Assembly (NCBI GenBank): GCA_002722245.1
Contig: PBLA01000018.1
Span: 110,940-174,939 of the forward strand
DNA length: 64,000 nt
Direction of reading: 5' to 3'
Origin: Flavobacteriales bacterium
GTDB lineage: Bacteria; Bacteroidota; Bacteroidia; Flavobacteriales_C; GCA-002722245
The position numbers were made by a program, and so were the translations under genes. Shown here one piece after another: positions 19,047 to 27,036 of this stretch. Under the pieces are notes generated by a model. It saw nothing but the letters and a program-made list of their open reading frames with translations. It did not search any database and was not told the DNA's origin. The first letter of the stretch is position 1. Each line of letters begins with the position of its first letter.

Positions 19047-19208
19047 TTAATGCTTAGTTCCTGTTCTTTCGTCAGAAACAGACAACTTACTTCTTCCTTT
19101 TCTTCTTCTTGCAGCCAACACCTTTCTACCGTTTGCAGACGCCATTCTAGCTCTGAAACCGTGCTTATTTTTTCTTTTTCTTACCGATGGTTGAAATGTT
19201 CTTTTCAT
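19047..19208 (-). CDS. rpmH: 50S ribosomal protein L34
   Basis: This gene is below the length cut-off of the ORF track. Translation of the minus strand from ATG at 19208 gives 53 residues starting [20 protein letters not shown] and ending [11 protein letters not shown]. It has the L34 core ([30 protein letters not shown]). L34 is a short, very basic protein of the large ribosomal subunit. In many bacteria rpmH lies beside rnpA and dnaA, but here its neighbours are ttcA and an ABC exporter, each divergent or downstream of a terminator, so it is a single-gene unit with its own promoter and terminator. It is about eight residues longer than the E. coli protein at its C-terminus, a feature common in Bacteroidota. 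Confidence 0.97.
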   Translation of the reverse strand: MKRTFQPSVRKRKNKHGFRARMASANGRKVLAARRRKGRSKLSVSDERTGTKH

Positions 19209-19242
19209 CTCTAAAATATTTTATCCTCAAAACAGAGGAGCG

Positions 19243-19273
19243 CAAAGATACAATAAATTATTTTTTCAACAAA
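19243..19273 (-). promoter_or_regulatory. Textbook Bacteroidota promoter for rpmH
   Basis: On the minus strand TTTG, a 19-base spacer and TATCTTTG (perfect TAnnTTTG) lie about 35 bases before the rpmH ATG. This is the best match to the -33/-7 consensus that I found in the window. Confidence 0.7.
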
Positions 19274-19333
19274 CCAATTCATACTACATTTCAAAAAAAC
19301 AAAATTATGACACAATAATGGCTCTACAAACTG

Positions 19334-19341
19334 TATTTTTG
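19334..19341 (+). promoter_or_regulatory. Candidate -7 box for the ABC exporter
   Basis: TATTTTTG is a perfect TAnnTTTG match 21 bases before the exporter start codon, so a transcript would have a leader of about 15 bases. I see no convincing -33 element. Confidence 0.35.
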
Positions 19342-19362
19342 TAACACATAGATCGTTTATGT

Positions 19363-21189
19363 ATGGCATTTGGAAAAAATAGGGTGCAAAGTAAGAAAAA
19401 TGGAAAAGTAAGCTTAACGAAGAACTCGTATACGCAAGCGAAAAACTTTTTATCCTATGTAAAACCTTATTCAGGAATCTATTTTTTAGGATTTATCTTC
19501 CTTTTGCTTTCAAGTGGTGTTTCTGCCTCACTTCCTATTTTTTTAGGACAAATTTTAGGCGCTGAAGCAACTGAGTTTTCTTCCGAGTGGGAGTTTGCAA
19601 GTTCCAATAATATTTATGGAGTATTAACAATCCTTGCTCTTATCCTTCCATTACAAGCACTCTTTAGCTTTTTTAGAATTATAACGTTCCATTATGTGAC
19701 GCACAGTGCAATAAAAGATATGCGACAAAATGCTTTTTCTGTACTCATAAAATCACCAATGGCCTATTTTGACACGAGTAAAACCGGTGAAACCATTTCT
19801 CGTATATCCAATGACACTGAACAAATACAAGAAACCTTAACTACAACGATTGCAGAATTTTTAAGGCAGATTATTATTGTTGCTGTAGGACTTATCTACA
19901 TTTTTATCATTAGTCCTAAATTGGTGCTAATCATGTTGGCTGTCATTCCTGTAGCCGCTATTACGGCTGTTCTCTTTGGAAAGTTTATCAAAAAACTATC
20001 TCGATCGGCCCAAAATGAAACGGCAACTTCCAACCACATTTTAGAAGAAGCGCTTGTAGGAATAAAAAACTTAAAAGCTTACACAAATGAATTTATCGAA
20101 CTTTCCAAATACAGTAAAGCTGTTCAAAAAGTTAAAGGGTATAATATGAAAGCCGCTTTATGGCGAGGAATGTTCGTGGCCTTTATAGTTACAATTATGG
20201 TAGGAGCAATTGTTTTTATCATTTGGCAAGGAATAGAAATGGTTCAGTTAGGGCCTAGTGAAGGAATTCATAAAAAGGAATTTTTTCAGTTTATTCTCTT
20301 CACTGTAATGTTGGGAACCTCTATAGGTTCTTTACCTGATTTATTTGCGAAAATTCAAAAAGCGATTGGAGCAACAGAAAATGTGATGGAAATTATTCAA
20401 CAAGAAACAGAAGATATTGATATTTCTCAGCCCGTTTCAGGAGATAAATTCCTCAAAGGAGCTATAGATTTTAAAAATGTGCGGTTTGCCTATCCGAGTA
20501 GAAAAGAAATACAAATCCTTGAAGACTTAAATCTTCAAATTAAAGCGGGAGAACAAGTAGCTCTTGTAGGACCGAGTGGTAGTGGTAAATCAACTATTGC
20601 AAGTCTTTTACTTCAATTTTATGCCCTAGATGGCGGAACCATTACCTTCGATGGTATAGATGCTTCAAGTTATGCGTTAAACGAGCTGAGATCACAAATG
20701 GCCTTTGTTCCGCAAGAAGTAATTCTTTTGGGAGGTTCAATAGAAGAAAATATTAGATATGGTAAACCAACCGCCTCCTATGAGGAAGTAAAGGAAGCTG
20801 CGCGCAAAGCCAATGCTCTTTCCTTTATTGAAGAATTCCCTGATAAGTTTAAAACAATTGTTGGTGATAGAGGGATACAACTCTCTGGTGGACAAAGACA
20901 GAGAATAGCTATAGCCAGAGCGATTTTAAGGGATCCTTCTATTTTGATTTTAGATGAAGCAACTAGTGCGTTAGATAGTGAATCAGAGGTAGCGGTTCAA
21001 GATGCACTTAGTAAATTAATGCATGGACGAACATCAATTATAATTGCCCATAGATTATCTACTGTGAAAAAAGCAGATGCCATTGTCGTATTAGAAAAGG
21101 GACAAATTGTTGAACAAGGAACCCATGATGAGTTGACAGCAATCCATAATGGCGTGTATCAAAAATTAAGTCAATTACAGTTTTCTTGA
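19363..21189 (+). CDS. MsbA-like ABC exporter (fused permease-ATPase)
   Basis: This 608-residue half-transporter has six predicted membrane helices in residues 30-330 (type I ABC exporter fold), then an ATPase domain with Walker A GPSGSGKSTIASLLL, Q-loop FVPQEVILLGG, signature LSGGQRQRIAIARA and Walker B ILILDEATSALD, and the switch histidine in IIAHRLS. It should work as a homodimer or heterodimer in the inner membrane. The closest characterised relatives are MsbA-type lipid A flippases and multidrug exporters, and sequence alone does not decide between them. rsmG begins 1 base after its stop codon, so they share a transcript. Confidence 0.9.
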   Translation: MAFGKNRVQSKKNGKVSLTKNSYTQAKNFLSYVKPYSGIYFLGFIFLLLSSGVSASLPIFLGQILGAEATEFSSEWEFASSNNIYGVLTILALILPLQALFSFFRIITFHYVTHSAIKDMRQNAFSVLIKSPMAYFDTSKTGETISRISNDTEQIQETLTTTIAEFLRQIIIVAVGLIYIFIISPKLVLIMLAVIPVAAITAVLFGKFIKKLSRSAQNETATSNHILEEALVGIKNLKAYTNEFIELSKYSKAVQKVKGYNMKAALWRGMFVAFIVTIMVGAIVFIIWQGIEMVQLGPSEGIHKKEFFQFILFTVMLGTSIGSLPDLFAKIQKAIGATENVMEIIQQETEDIDISQPVSGDKFLKGAIDFKNVRFAYPSRKEIQILEDLNLQIKAGEQVALVGPSGSGKSTIASLLLQFYALDGGTITFDGIDASSYALNELRSQMAFVPQEVILLGGSIEENIRYGKPTASYEEVKEAARKANALSFIEEFPDKFKTIVGDRGIQLSGGQRQRIAIARAILRDPSILILDEATSALDSESEVAVQDALSKLMHGRTSIIIAHRLSTVKKADAIVVLEKGQIVEQGTHDELTAIHNGVYQKLSQLQFS

Positions 21190-21190
21190 G

Positions 21191-21820
21191 ATGGGAAATG
21201 AACTAATTTTAAAATACTTCCCTCAATTAAGTGATATTCAAAAGCAACAATTTGCTGAATTAAAAAACCTGTATGAAGAATGGAATCGACAAATTAATGT
21301 CATTTCAAGGAAAGATATTGATGAGCTATACACTCGACATGTCCTTCACTCGTTGGGGATAGCAAAAATCATCCAATTTAAGCCAGGAACCTCTGTAATG
21401 GACGTTGGAACTGGAGGTGGTTTCCCCGGAATTCCACTGGCAATATTATTTCCCGAATCTAATTTTTACTTAGTTGATACAATTGGTAAAAAAATAAAAG
21501 TTGTTAATGCCATCTCAGAAAGCCTTGGATTAGATAACGTAGAAGGCGTACAAAAGCGAGCAGAGAAAGTAAAATATGAGTTCGATTTTATTGTGAGTAG
21601 AGCTGTCACCTATTTACCTAAATTTAATCAATGGATAAAAGGAAAATTCAACAGTGAATCCTTTAATACTATCCCCAATGGATTACTCTATTTAAAAGGT
21701 GGAGATTTAACACGAGAACTGGAGGAAACAAAAAGACCTTTTGTGTCCTATGATTTAACAAATTATTTTTCAGAAGATTTTTTTGAAACAAAAAAAGTTA
21801 TTTATTTAAAGGGTTTTTAA
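21191..21820 (+). CDS. rsmG: 16S rRNA (guanine-527 N7) methyltransferase
   Basis: RsmG (GidB) methylates N7 of G527 in 16S rRNA using S-adenosylmethionine. The class I methyltransferase fold is clear, with the SAM motif VMDVGTGGGFPGIPLAILFP, the RHVLHSLGI N-terminal piece and FDFIVSRAV. Length (209 residues) is normal. It follows the ABC exporter by 1 base and precedes a small membrane protein directly (0-base spacing), so this is a translationally coupled run of genes. Confidence 0.96.
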   Translation: MGNELILKYFPQLSDIQKQQFAELKNLYEEWNRQINVISRKDIDELYTRHVLHSLGIAKIIQFKPGTSVMDVGTGGGFPGIPLAILFPESNFYLVDTIGKKIKVVNAISESLGLDNVEGVQKRAEKVKYEFDFIVSRAVTYLPKFNQWIKGKFNSESFNTIPNGLLYLKGGDLTRELEETKRPFVSYDLTNYFSEDFFETKKVIYLKGF

Positions 21821-22240
21821 ATGAATAACAGAGCACACACTTTATCTTTCTGCTCACAGTGTACCAATCGAAAATTTGATTTTAAAAAGGGTATCATTTG
21901 TGGACTTATCAATGATATTCCAAATTTCCAAAACACTTGTCCATCATACAATGAAGACCACACAGTTCTTCAAAATAAGAAAGAAATTGAACATAAAGTA
22001 TTGCAATCACAACAAGAGCTGAATTCAATCGAAAAAAGTTTTGGCCTACATGAATATGGTATCTCCAATGGTATTTTAGGAGGTGTAATTATGATTATGA
22101 TTGCTTTAATATGGTTTTTTGGAGGACAATATTTCGGTGTAGTTTATTTTTATCCGCCTATTCTATTCATTAGCGGAGCCTATATCTTATTTAAAGGCAT
22201 TCAACGGCGGAATCTTCGAAAGCAAAAAAACATCTTATAA
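21821..22240 (+). CDS. Small membrane protein with N-terminal Cys motif
   Basis: This 139-residue protein starts with a cysteine-bearing cytoplasmic segment (FCSQCTNRKF, GIICGL, NTCPSYNED) that resembles a small metal-binding knuckle. A coiled or helical stretch follows, then two adjacent membrane helices (about residues 85-105 and 108-125) and a basic tail. Bacteroidota have many such two-helix proteins after rsmG or MsbA-like genes, but I cannot name a family. It begins directly at the rsmG stop and is probably translated by coupling. Confidence 0.7.
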   Translation: MNNRAHTLSFCSQCTNRKFDFKKGIICGLINDIPNFQNTCPSYNEDHTVLQNKKEIEHKVLQSQQELNSIEKSFGLHEYGISNGILGGVIMIMIALIWFFGGQYFGVVYFYPPILFISGAYILFKGIQRRNLRKQKNIL

Positions 22241-22258
22241 AGTAAAGCAATCTCACGA

Positions 22259-22477
22259 ATGAAAAGAAAAACAAAGCTCATTGTTGGAATGAACAGGCCT
22301 TCCCCTAAAGGCTACCTCATTGGACTTGTTTTTTTAGCCATTGGAATTCTTTTTTACATTAAATCATTTTTTGATTCATCCATCAATTGGATTCCTATCG
22401 CTGTCTTTATCATTCCGGGAATATGGTTTATTTTAAAAACCTTTATTTCCAACATTAAATCAAAAGGGGGTATGTAA
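22259..22477 (+). CDS. Very small two-helix membrane protein
   Basis: This 72-residue protein has a basic N-terminus (MKRKTKLIVGMNRPSPKG) and two hydrophobic segments (about 21-37 and 43-62). It lies 18 bases after the previous membrane protein gene and before a hairpin terminator. Codon use is normal, and its length and position suggest a real gene, but function is unknown. Confidence 0.55.
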   Translation: MKRKTKLIVGMNRPSPKGYLIGLVFLAIGILFYIKSFFDSSINWIPIAVFIIPGIWFILKTFISNIKSKGGM

Positions 22478-22510
22478 TAAAAAAACGTCCCTCAATTGAA
22501 GGACGCCTTT
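22478..22510. terminator. Bidirectional terminator between convergent genes
   Basis: CGTCC / GGACG form the base of a hairpin whose inner part is the palindrome TCAATTGA. It has an A-run on the left and a T-run on the right, so it can end the transcripts arriving from both sides: the small membrane protein gene and the sigma factor gene. Confidence 0.75.
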
Positions 22511-22514
22511 TATT

Positions 22515-23126
22515 TTAAATTTTTTCCTGTGTGTTTTTCATAATGTTGTACAGAAATTCTCTAGCTCGGAATAATTGGGCTTTTACTGTACCCAATGGAA
22601 TATCAAGATGATCTGCAATTTCCTCATAAGAATACTCTTTAAAATAACGGAGTTCAACTAAGGTTCTGTAACGGGGCTTGAGTTTCCGAACAACGTCATG
22701 CATTATTTGAATTTTTTGTTCACGCATATACGTTTGCTCAGGATCCAAAGCATCTGATTTCAAATCAATTTCTAACTCACTCCCTTCATCGTTTTTTAAG
22801 GTTTTATTAATCGAAAAGGTGTTTTTTTTCTTCTTTCTAATGAAATCAATACAATTGTTGGAGGCTATTTTAAACAACCAAGTACTAAAAGCATAATTGG
22901 GTGTGTACTGATGCAGCTTTTTAAATGCTTTACCAAAAGCCTCAATCGTTAAATCCTCTGCATCATCTTTATTATTAACCATCTTTAAAAGCATAAAATA
23001 AATAGAATCTCTATATCGATCCATTAGTTCTGCATATGCTTTCTGTGATTTATTTTCGATTGCGTTACGAACTAAATTATAATCGTAAAGTGCTTTCTCA
23101 GATAAATTCGGTCCAGGTACTACCAT
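22515..23126 (-). CDS. ECF-type sigma-70 family RNA polymerase sigma factor
   Basis: This 203-residue protein has a sigma-2 region (DAEDLTIEAFGKAFKKL, YAFSTWLFKIASNNCIDFIR) that binds the -10 element and core polymerase. It also has a sigma-4 helix-turn-helix (LKPRYRTLVELRYF, YSYEEIADHLDIPLGTVKAQ) for the -35 region. Length and layout fit the extracytoplasmic-function group. It overlaps the upstream glycosyltransferase by 7 bases and is probably co-transcribed with it. No anti-sigma factor gene is next to it, so control may be transcriptional or by a distant partner. Its terminator lies just downstream. Confidence 0.92.
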   Translation of the reverse strand: MVVPGPNLSEKALYDYNLVRNAIENKSQKAYAELMDRYRDSIYFMLLKMVNNKDDAEDLTIEAFGKAFKKLHQYTPNYAFSTWLFKIASNNCIDFIRKKKKNTFSINKTLKNDEGSELEIDLKSDALDPEQTYMREQKIQIMHDVVRKLKPRYRTLVELRYFKEYSYEEIADHLDIPLGTVKAQLFRAREFLYNIMKNTQEKI

Positions 23127-24232
23127 GTGCCCTTTTTGCTTTTAAATAATGTTACTAAAACCGCTATATTATGTATGAAAACCGAAATAAATTCAGCTAA
23201 TAAAATCATCCAATAATTCGCTCTGACATCAATTTTACTGAATATTCTCCTAATTAAAGAATACATTGTAAGTTTTTTTAAAACGGCAATTGTTAAAACA
23301 AGAAAAAACAACTTGGTAAAATAAAGCACAAAAGGCAACATTAAATACCACAACATGGAGCTAGAGTAAAAAACGGATAGTATAAGTAAGTTCCCCCACC
23401 TGTAATGCATTCCAGCGGAAACGTGCCTAGTTTTCTGATTAAAAAACCCTTTAAAACTTTGCTTCGGAACGGAAACAGTTTGACTTTTTGAATCAATAAT
23501 TATTGCCGTTTTCGTCTCCTTTGGCAACTCGTTTACAAACAAATCATCATCACCGGAGGATAAATGATAATGCGCTTTAAATCCACCTACTTTTTTAAAC
23601 AGATTTTTTTTATAACCTACATTTCTTCCTACAGACATGTAGGGAGTATTAACTAATGCAAACGAGAGATAATTCATGGCAATAAAACCAGTATCCATTT
23701 GAATTATGCGATTGATAAACGTATCTTCTTGTTCATATTGACCTATTCCAAAAATAATTTCATGATCATTTTCAAACCCGTCAGCCATACTTAGCAACCA
23801 TTTTTCACTTTTAGGATAACAGTCTGCATCTGTTAATACAAGATACTCTGATGTTGCTTGTTGAATACCAAACTCTAGAACTTCCTTTTTTCCATAAGAT
23901 ATTTTCGGTTGATCAAACTTATAAACCAAAAGATTATTATGTTTTTCTTTTAAGTCTCTCAGATATTCGTTTGTTCCATCATCGGAATTATCATCAACTA
24001 CAACAACTTCAAATTCTGGATACTCTTGATTCAATATTTTATGCAGATGATTTTCAAGATTTAAACGTTCATTTTTTGCACAAATAATCACTGAAAGGAA
24101 AGGCAACTCTTTTCTTTCAAAAAGAATCATATTCTGATAACTCGACAGCCTTCTCCACACACCTAAATAGACTACCAATAGAACTATTGACAATAATACA
24201 AAAGATATGTCCAACCAATAACTTATCTCCAT
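23120..24232 (-). CDS. Glycosyltransferase family 2 membrane protein
   Basis: This protein of about 370 residues has an N-terminal membrane helix (about 8-25), a GT-A domain with VVVVDDNSDDGTNEYL (nucleotide-sugar Asp), the DADC metal-binding DxD, SGDDDLFVNELP and a QKTRHVSAG stretch that resembles the QxxRW of processive enzymes, then two or three C-terminal membrane helices. It should transfer a sugar at the cytoplasmic face of the membrane. The acceptor is unknown. The ATG at 24232 is preferred to the ORF-track GTG (24238). The sigma factor gene overlaps its 3' end. Confidence 0.88.
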   Translation of the reverse strand: MEISYWLDISFVLLSIVLLVVYLGVWRRLSSYQNMILFERKELPFLSVIICAKNERLNLENHLHKILNQEYPEFEVVVVDDNSDDGTNEYLRDLKEKHNNLLVYKFDQPKISYGKKEVLEFGIQQATSEYLVLTDADCYPKSEKWLLSMADGFENDHEIIFGIGQYEQEDTFINRIIQMDTGFIAMNYLSFALVNTPYMSVGRNVGYKKNLFKKVGGFKAHYHLSSGDDDLFVNELPKETKTAIIIDSKSQTVSVPKQSFKGFFNQKTRHVSAGMHYRWGNLLILSVFYSSSMLWYLMLPFVLYFTKLFFLVLTIAVLKKLTMYSLIRRIFSKIDVRANYWMILLAEFISVFIHNIAVLVTLFKSKKGTW

Positions 24233-24305
24233 AAACACAAAGAAACTAAAAAACCCGCTTTACGCATCGACGTTTCTTCTATTGAATTAATATCTTTACC
24301 AATAC

Positions 24306-25436
24306 ATGAAGTTCAATTTAGAAAAGGTAGATTCAGGTTCTCAAGCCAGAGCAGGAACAATAACAACAGATCATGGTGAAATAAACACCCCTATATTTAT
24401 GCCGGTAGGAACTGCTGCATCAGTTAAAACAGTGCATCAGCGAGAACTAGAAGAAGATATAAAAGCACAAATTATTTTAGGAAACACTTATCATTTATAT
24501 CTAAGACCTTCCATGGATATCATAACCCAAGCCGGGGGTCTTCATAAGTTTATGCATTGGGACAAACCCATTTTAACAGATAGTGGAGGGTTTCAAGTAT
24601 ACTCGCTTAATGGGACACGTAAAATCAAAGAAGAAGGTGTGAGGTTTCAATCACATATAGATGGATCATACCATATGTTTACTCCTGAAAATGTCATGGA
24701 TACCCAGCGAAAAATTGGCGCAGACATTATTATGGCGTTTGATGAGTGCACCCCATACCCATGTGATTATAACTATGCAAAAAACTCTATGCATATGACT
24801 CATCGATGGTTAAAGCGATGCTGCGATCGATTTGATTCTACCTCACCATTTTACAACCACAGTCAAACCTTATTTCCAATAGTACAGGGAAGCACATATA
24901 AAGACCTAAGGGTAGCTTCTGCTGAAACAATCGCATCATTTGAAAGAGAGGGAAATGCTATTGGCGGACTTTCGGTTGGTGAGCCAGCAGAGGAGATGTA
25001 CGCTATGTGTGAATTGGTATGTAATGTTCTTCCAAAAGATAAACCAAGATATTTAATGGGGGTAGGAACACCTGCAAATATTTTAGAAAACATAGCGTTA
25101 GGAGTTGATATGTTTGATTGTGTGATGCCTACCAGAAATGCTCGTAACGGAATGCTGTTCACAAGCGAAGGCATCATTAATATTAAAAACAAGAAATGGG
25201 AAAACGATTTTTCTCCTTTGGATCCAAATGGAACTTCTTATGTAGATAGTTACTACAACAAAGCTTATGTAAAACATTTATTTCAGTCCAAAGAAATATT
25301 AGGAATGCAAATTGCATCAATTCATAACTTAGCCTTTTATCTTTGGTTAGTTGGGGAGGCCCGAAAACAGATTATTGAAGGCACCTTTTCATCGTGGAAA
25401 AATAAAATGATTAAAAAAGTAACCTCCAGATTGTAG
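24306..25436 (+). CDS. tgt: Queuine tRNA-ribosyltransferase (tRNA-guanine transglycosylase), lacking the usual zinc cysteines
   Basis: Tgt swaps guanine 34 of GUN-anticodon tRNAs for preQ1, the first tRNA step of queuosine formation. The 376-residue TIM-barrel has DSGGFQVYSL (active-site Asp), AIGGLSVGEP and the nucleophile region GVDMFDCVMPTRNARNGMLF. In most bacterial Tgt enzymes a CxCxxC motif plus a later His holds a structural zinc. Here the matching stretch reads PNGTSYVDSYYNKAY (from about residue 307), so all three cysteines are absent, while the His remains (SIHNL, about residue 340). The LptF/G gene starts 2 bases after its stop, on the same transcript. Confidence 0.95.
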   Translation: MKFNLEKVDSGSQARAGTITTDHGEINTPIFMPVGTAASVKTVHQRELEEDIKAQIILGNTYHLYLRPSMDIITQAGGLHKFMHWDKPILTDSGGFQVYSLNGTRKIKEEGVRFQSHIDGSYHMFTPENVMDTQRKIGADIIMAFDECTPYPCDYNYAKNSMHMTHRWLKRCCDRFDSTSPFYNHSQTLFPIVQGSTYKDLRVASAETIASFEREGNAIGGLSVGEPAEEMYAMCELVCNVLPKDKPRYLMGVGTPANILENIALGVDMFDCVMPTRNARNGMLFTSEGIINIKNKKWENDFSPLDPNGTSYVDSYYNKAYVKHLFQSKEILGMQIASIHNLAFYLWLVGEARKQIIEGTFSSWKNKMIKKVTSRL

Positions 25437-25438
25437 TT

Positions 25439-26524
25439 GTGAAGAAACTGGATTTATACATATTAAAAAAATTCGGAGGCACCTTTTTCCTAATGATTTT
25501 CCTGTTTATTCTCATTGCAGTTGTATTTGATATTTCAGAGAAAATAGATGATTTTGAAAAATTCACAATGGATGAAATAATATATGATTATTATTTCAGC
25601 TTTATCCCGTGGCTATTTAATCTACTTGCACCCATACTTGCATTTTTAACCGTAGTGTATTTTACTGGAAGAATGGCAGCAAAAACAGAAATCATACCCA
25701 TTTTAGCATCAGGTATTTCATTCAAACGATTTTTAAGACCCTATATTTTTGGAGGTATAATTCTCTTTATCTTATCATTAGTTCTAAGCCACATTTTAAT
25801 TCCCATTACCAATAAAAAAAGAATCGCTATTGAGGCTAGAATTTATACGAATGCGCGAAGAATCAACAACACTAAACTACATAGAGAAATTGCAAAAGAC
25901 CATTTTATTTACGTCCAAAATTATAGTATAAAAAGTGATAATGCATATAAATTCAGACTGGAAAAAATCATTGATGGAGAATTGTTGTATCGGTTTTCAG
26001 CCAACAACATGAAATGGGACCACAAAAAACAGAAATGGATTGCACGAAGTTGGGCTGAACGGGTAATTAAAAACGATCACGAAACACTTTTGCAAGGAAG
26101 TGTGAAAGACACAACCTTTAAATTTGGCGAATATGTCTTTGACAACACTGAATTTAAGCGTAGTCCTTTTGAGGTAGAAACTATGGACGTTTTTGATATT
26201 TTTGACTTCATTGAAAAAGAAAAAATGAGAGGTTCAAGTCATTTAGGAATGTACGAACAAGAACTGGTAAAAAGAACCTCAAATCCATTTTCAATCATCA
26301 TATTAGTATTCATTGCCGCATGCATAAGTTCCAGAAAAGTAAAGGGAGGAGTTGGAATGCATGTTGCCGTAGGAATAGGCATTGCGCTTGTTTTCACTTT
26401 TTTCCAAGTCATTGCTGAAAAAATTGCCGTGAACACCCCTATTCCTGCTAAAATAGCGCTCTGGGTACCGAATGGTTTCTTTGGACTGGTCGCTTTTTAT
26501 ATATACATCAAAGCGCCTAAATAA
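25439..26524 (+). CDS. LptF/LptG family lipopolysaccharide export permease
   Basis: This 361-residue protein has the YjgP/YjgQ layout: membrane helices near residues 13-33, 50-72 and 99-119, a large periplasmic beta-rich domain (about 130-270), then three helices at the C-terminus (about 280-355). LptF and LptG form the membrane part of the LptB2FG machine that lifts lipopolysaccharide out of the inner membrane. Only one of the two subunits is encoded here. The start codon is GTG (25439), 2 bases after the tgt stop, indicating translational coupling. I cannot tell LptF from LptG. Confidence 0.88.
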   Translation: MKKLDLYILKKFGGTFFLMIFLFILIAVVFDISEKIDDFEKFTMDEIIYDYYFSFIPWLFNLLAPILAFLTVVYFTGRMAAKTEIIPILASGISFKRFLRPYIFGGIILFILSLVLSHILIPITNKKRIAIEARIYTNARRINNTKLHREIAKDHFIYVQNYSIKSDNAYKFRLEKIIDGELLYRFSANNMKWDHKKQKWIARSWAERVIKNDHETLLQGSVKDTTFKFGEYVFDNTEFKRSPFEVETMDVFDIFDFIEKEKMRGSSHLGMYEQELVKRTSNPFSIIILVFIAACISSRKVKGGVGMHVAVGIGIALVFTFFQVIAEKIAVNTPIPAKIALWVPNGFFGLVAFYIYIKAPK

Positions 26525-26549
26525 GGTGTTCTACTTGTGTTTAATTGAT

Positions 26550-26933
26550 CTACTTTTCTAAAAGAGCCTTTTCTTCGTCATATCGAATAAAAATATGGAG
26601 CCATATAATTCTGGAATATCGAAATAATAACGGCATTAACAAAAGAAGAATCAGGAAGATTATAAAGGTAATCTCATAAATTTCGAGCATTGTTAGATAA
26701 GAAATAATAAGCATGACAGGAATTGCTATAATTACACCCAGTCCATAACTAACATACATAGCTCCGTACCAGAACCCCTGCTCCATTTCATAAACTAAAC
26801 CACAGTGAGAACATTTTTTCTCAATTTGTCCAAACTTTCGATGGTAATGATTACCATATTTAAATACCTTACCTTTTCTACATCTTGGACACTTACAAGT
26901 TAAAATGCTTTTAATTGCTGATACTTCTTCCAT
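26550..26933 (-). CDS. DUF983 family protein with zinc-ribbon-like cysteines
   Basis: This 127-residue protein has two CxxC pairs (CPRCRKGKVF and CSHCGLVYE) that should bind a metal, then two membrane helices (about residues 54-76 and 82-104). This is the DUF983 layout. Function in the family is not established. It lies downstream of the two-gene protease unit but behind that unit's terminator. The ATG at 26933 is preferred to the TTG in the ORF track. Confidence 0.85.
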   Translation of the reverse strand: MEEVSAIKSILTCKCPRCRKGKVFKYGNHYHRKFGQIEKKCSHCGLVYEMEQGFWYGAMYVSYGLGVIIAIPVMLIISYLTMLEIYEITFIIFLILLLLMPLLFRYSRIIWLHIFIRYDEEKALLEK

Positions 26934-26984
26934 CAAATTTATTTACTCAAGTAAATTAACATTCTTTTACTTTATTTTAAATCA

Positions 26985-27012
26985 CAAAAAAAGGCAGTTA
27001 AAATTAACCGCC
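26985..27012 (-). terminator. Terminator after the helical exported protein gene
   Basis: On the minus strand GGCGGTTAA / TTAACTGCC form a 9-bp stem with one G-T pair and a short loop, followed by seven T. It lies 24 bases after the stop codon at 27037. Confidence 0.8.
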
Positions 27013-27036
27013 CTTGATATTTTTATATCTATACTT

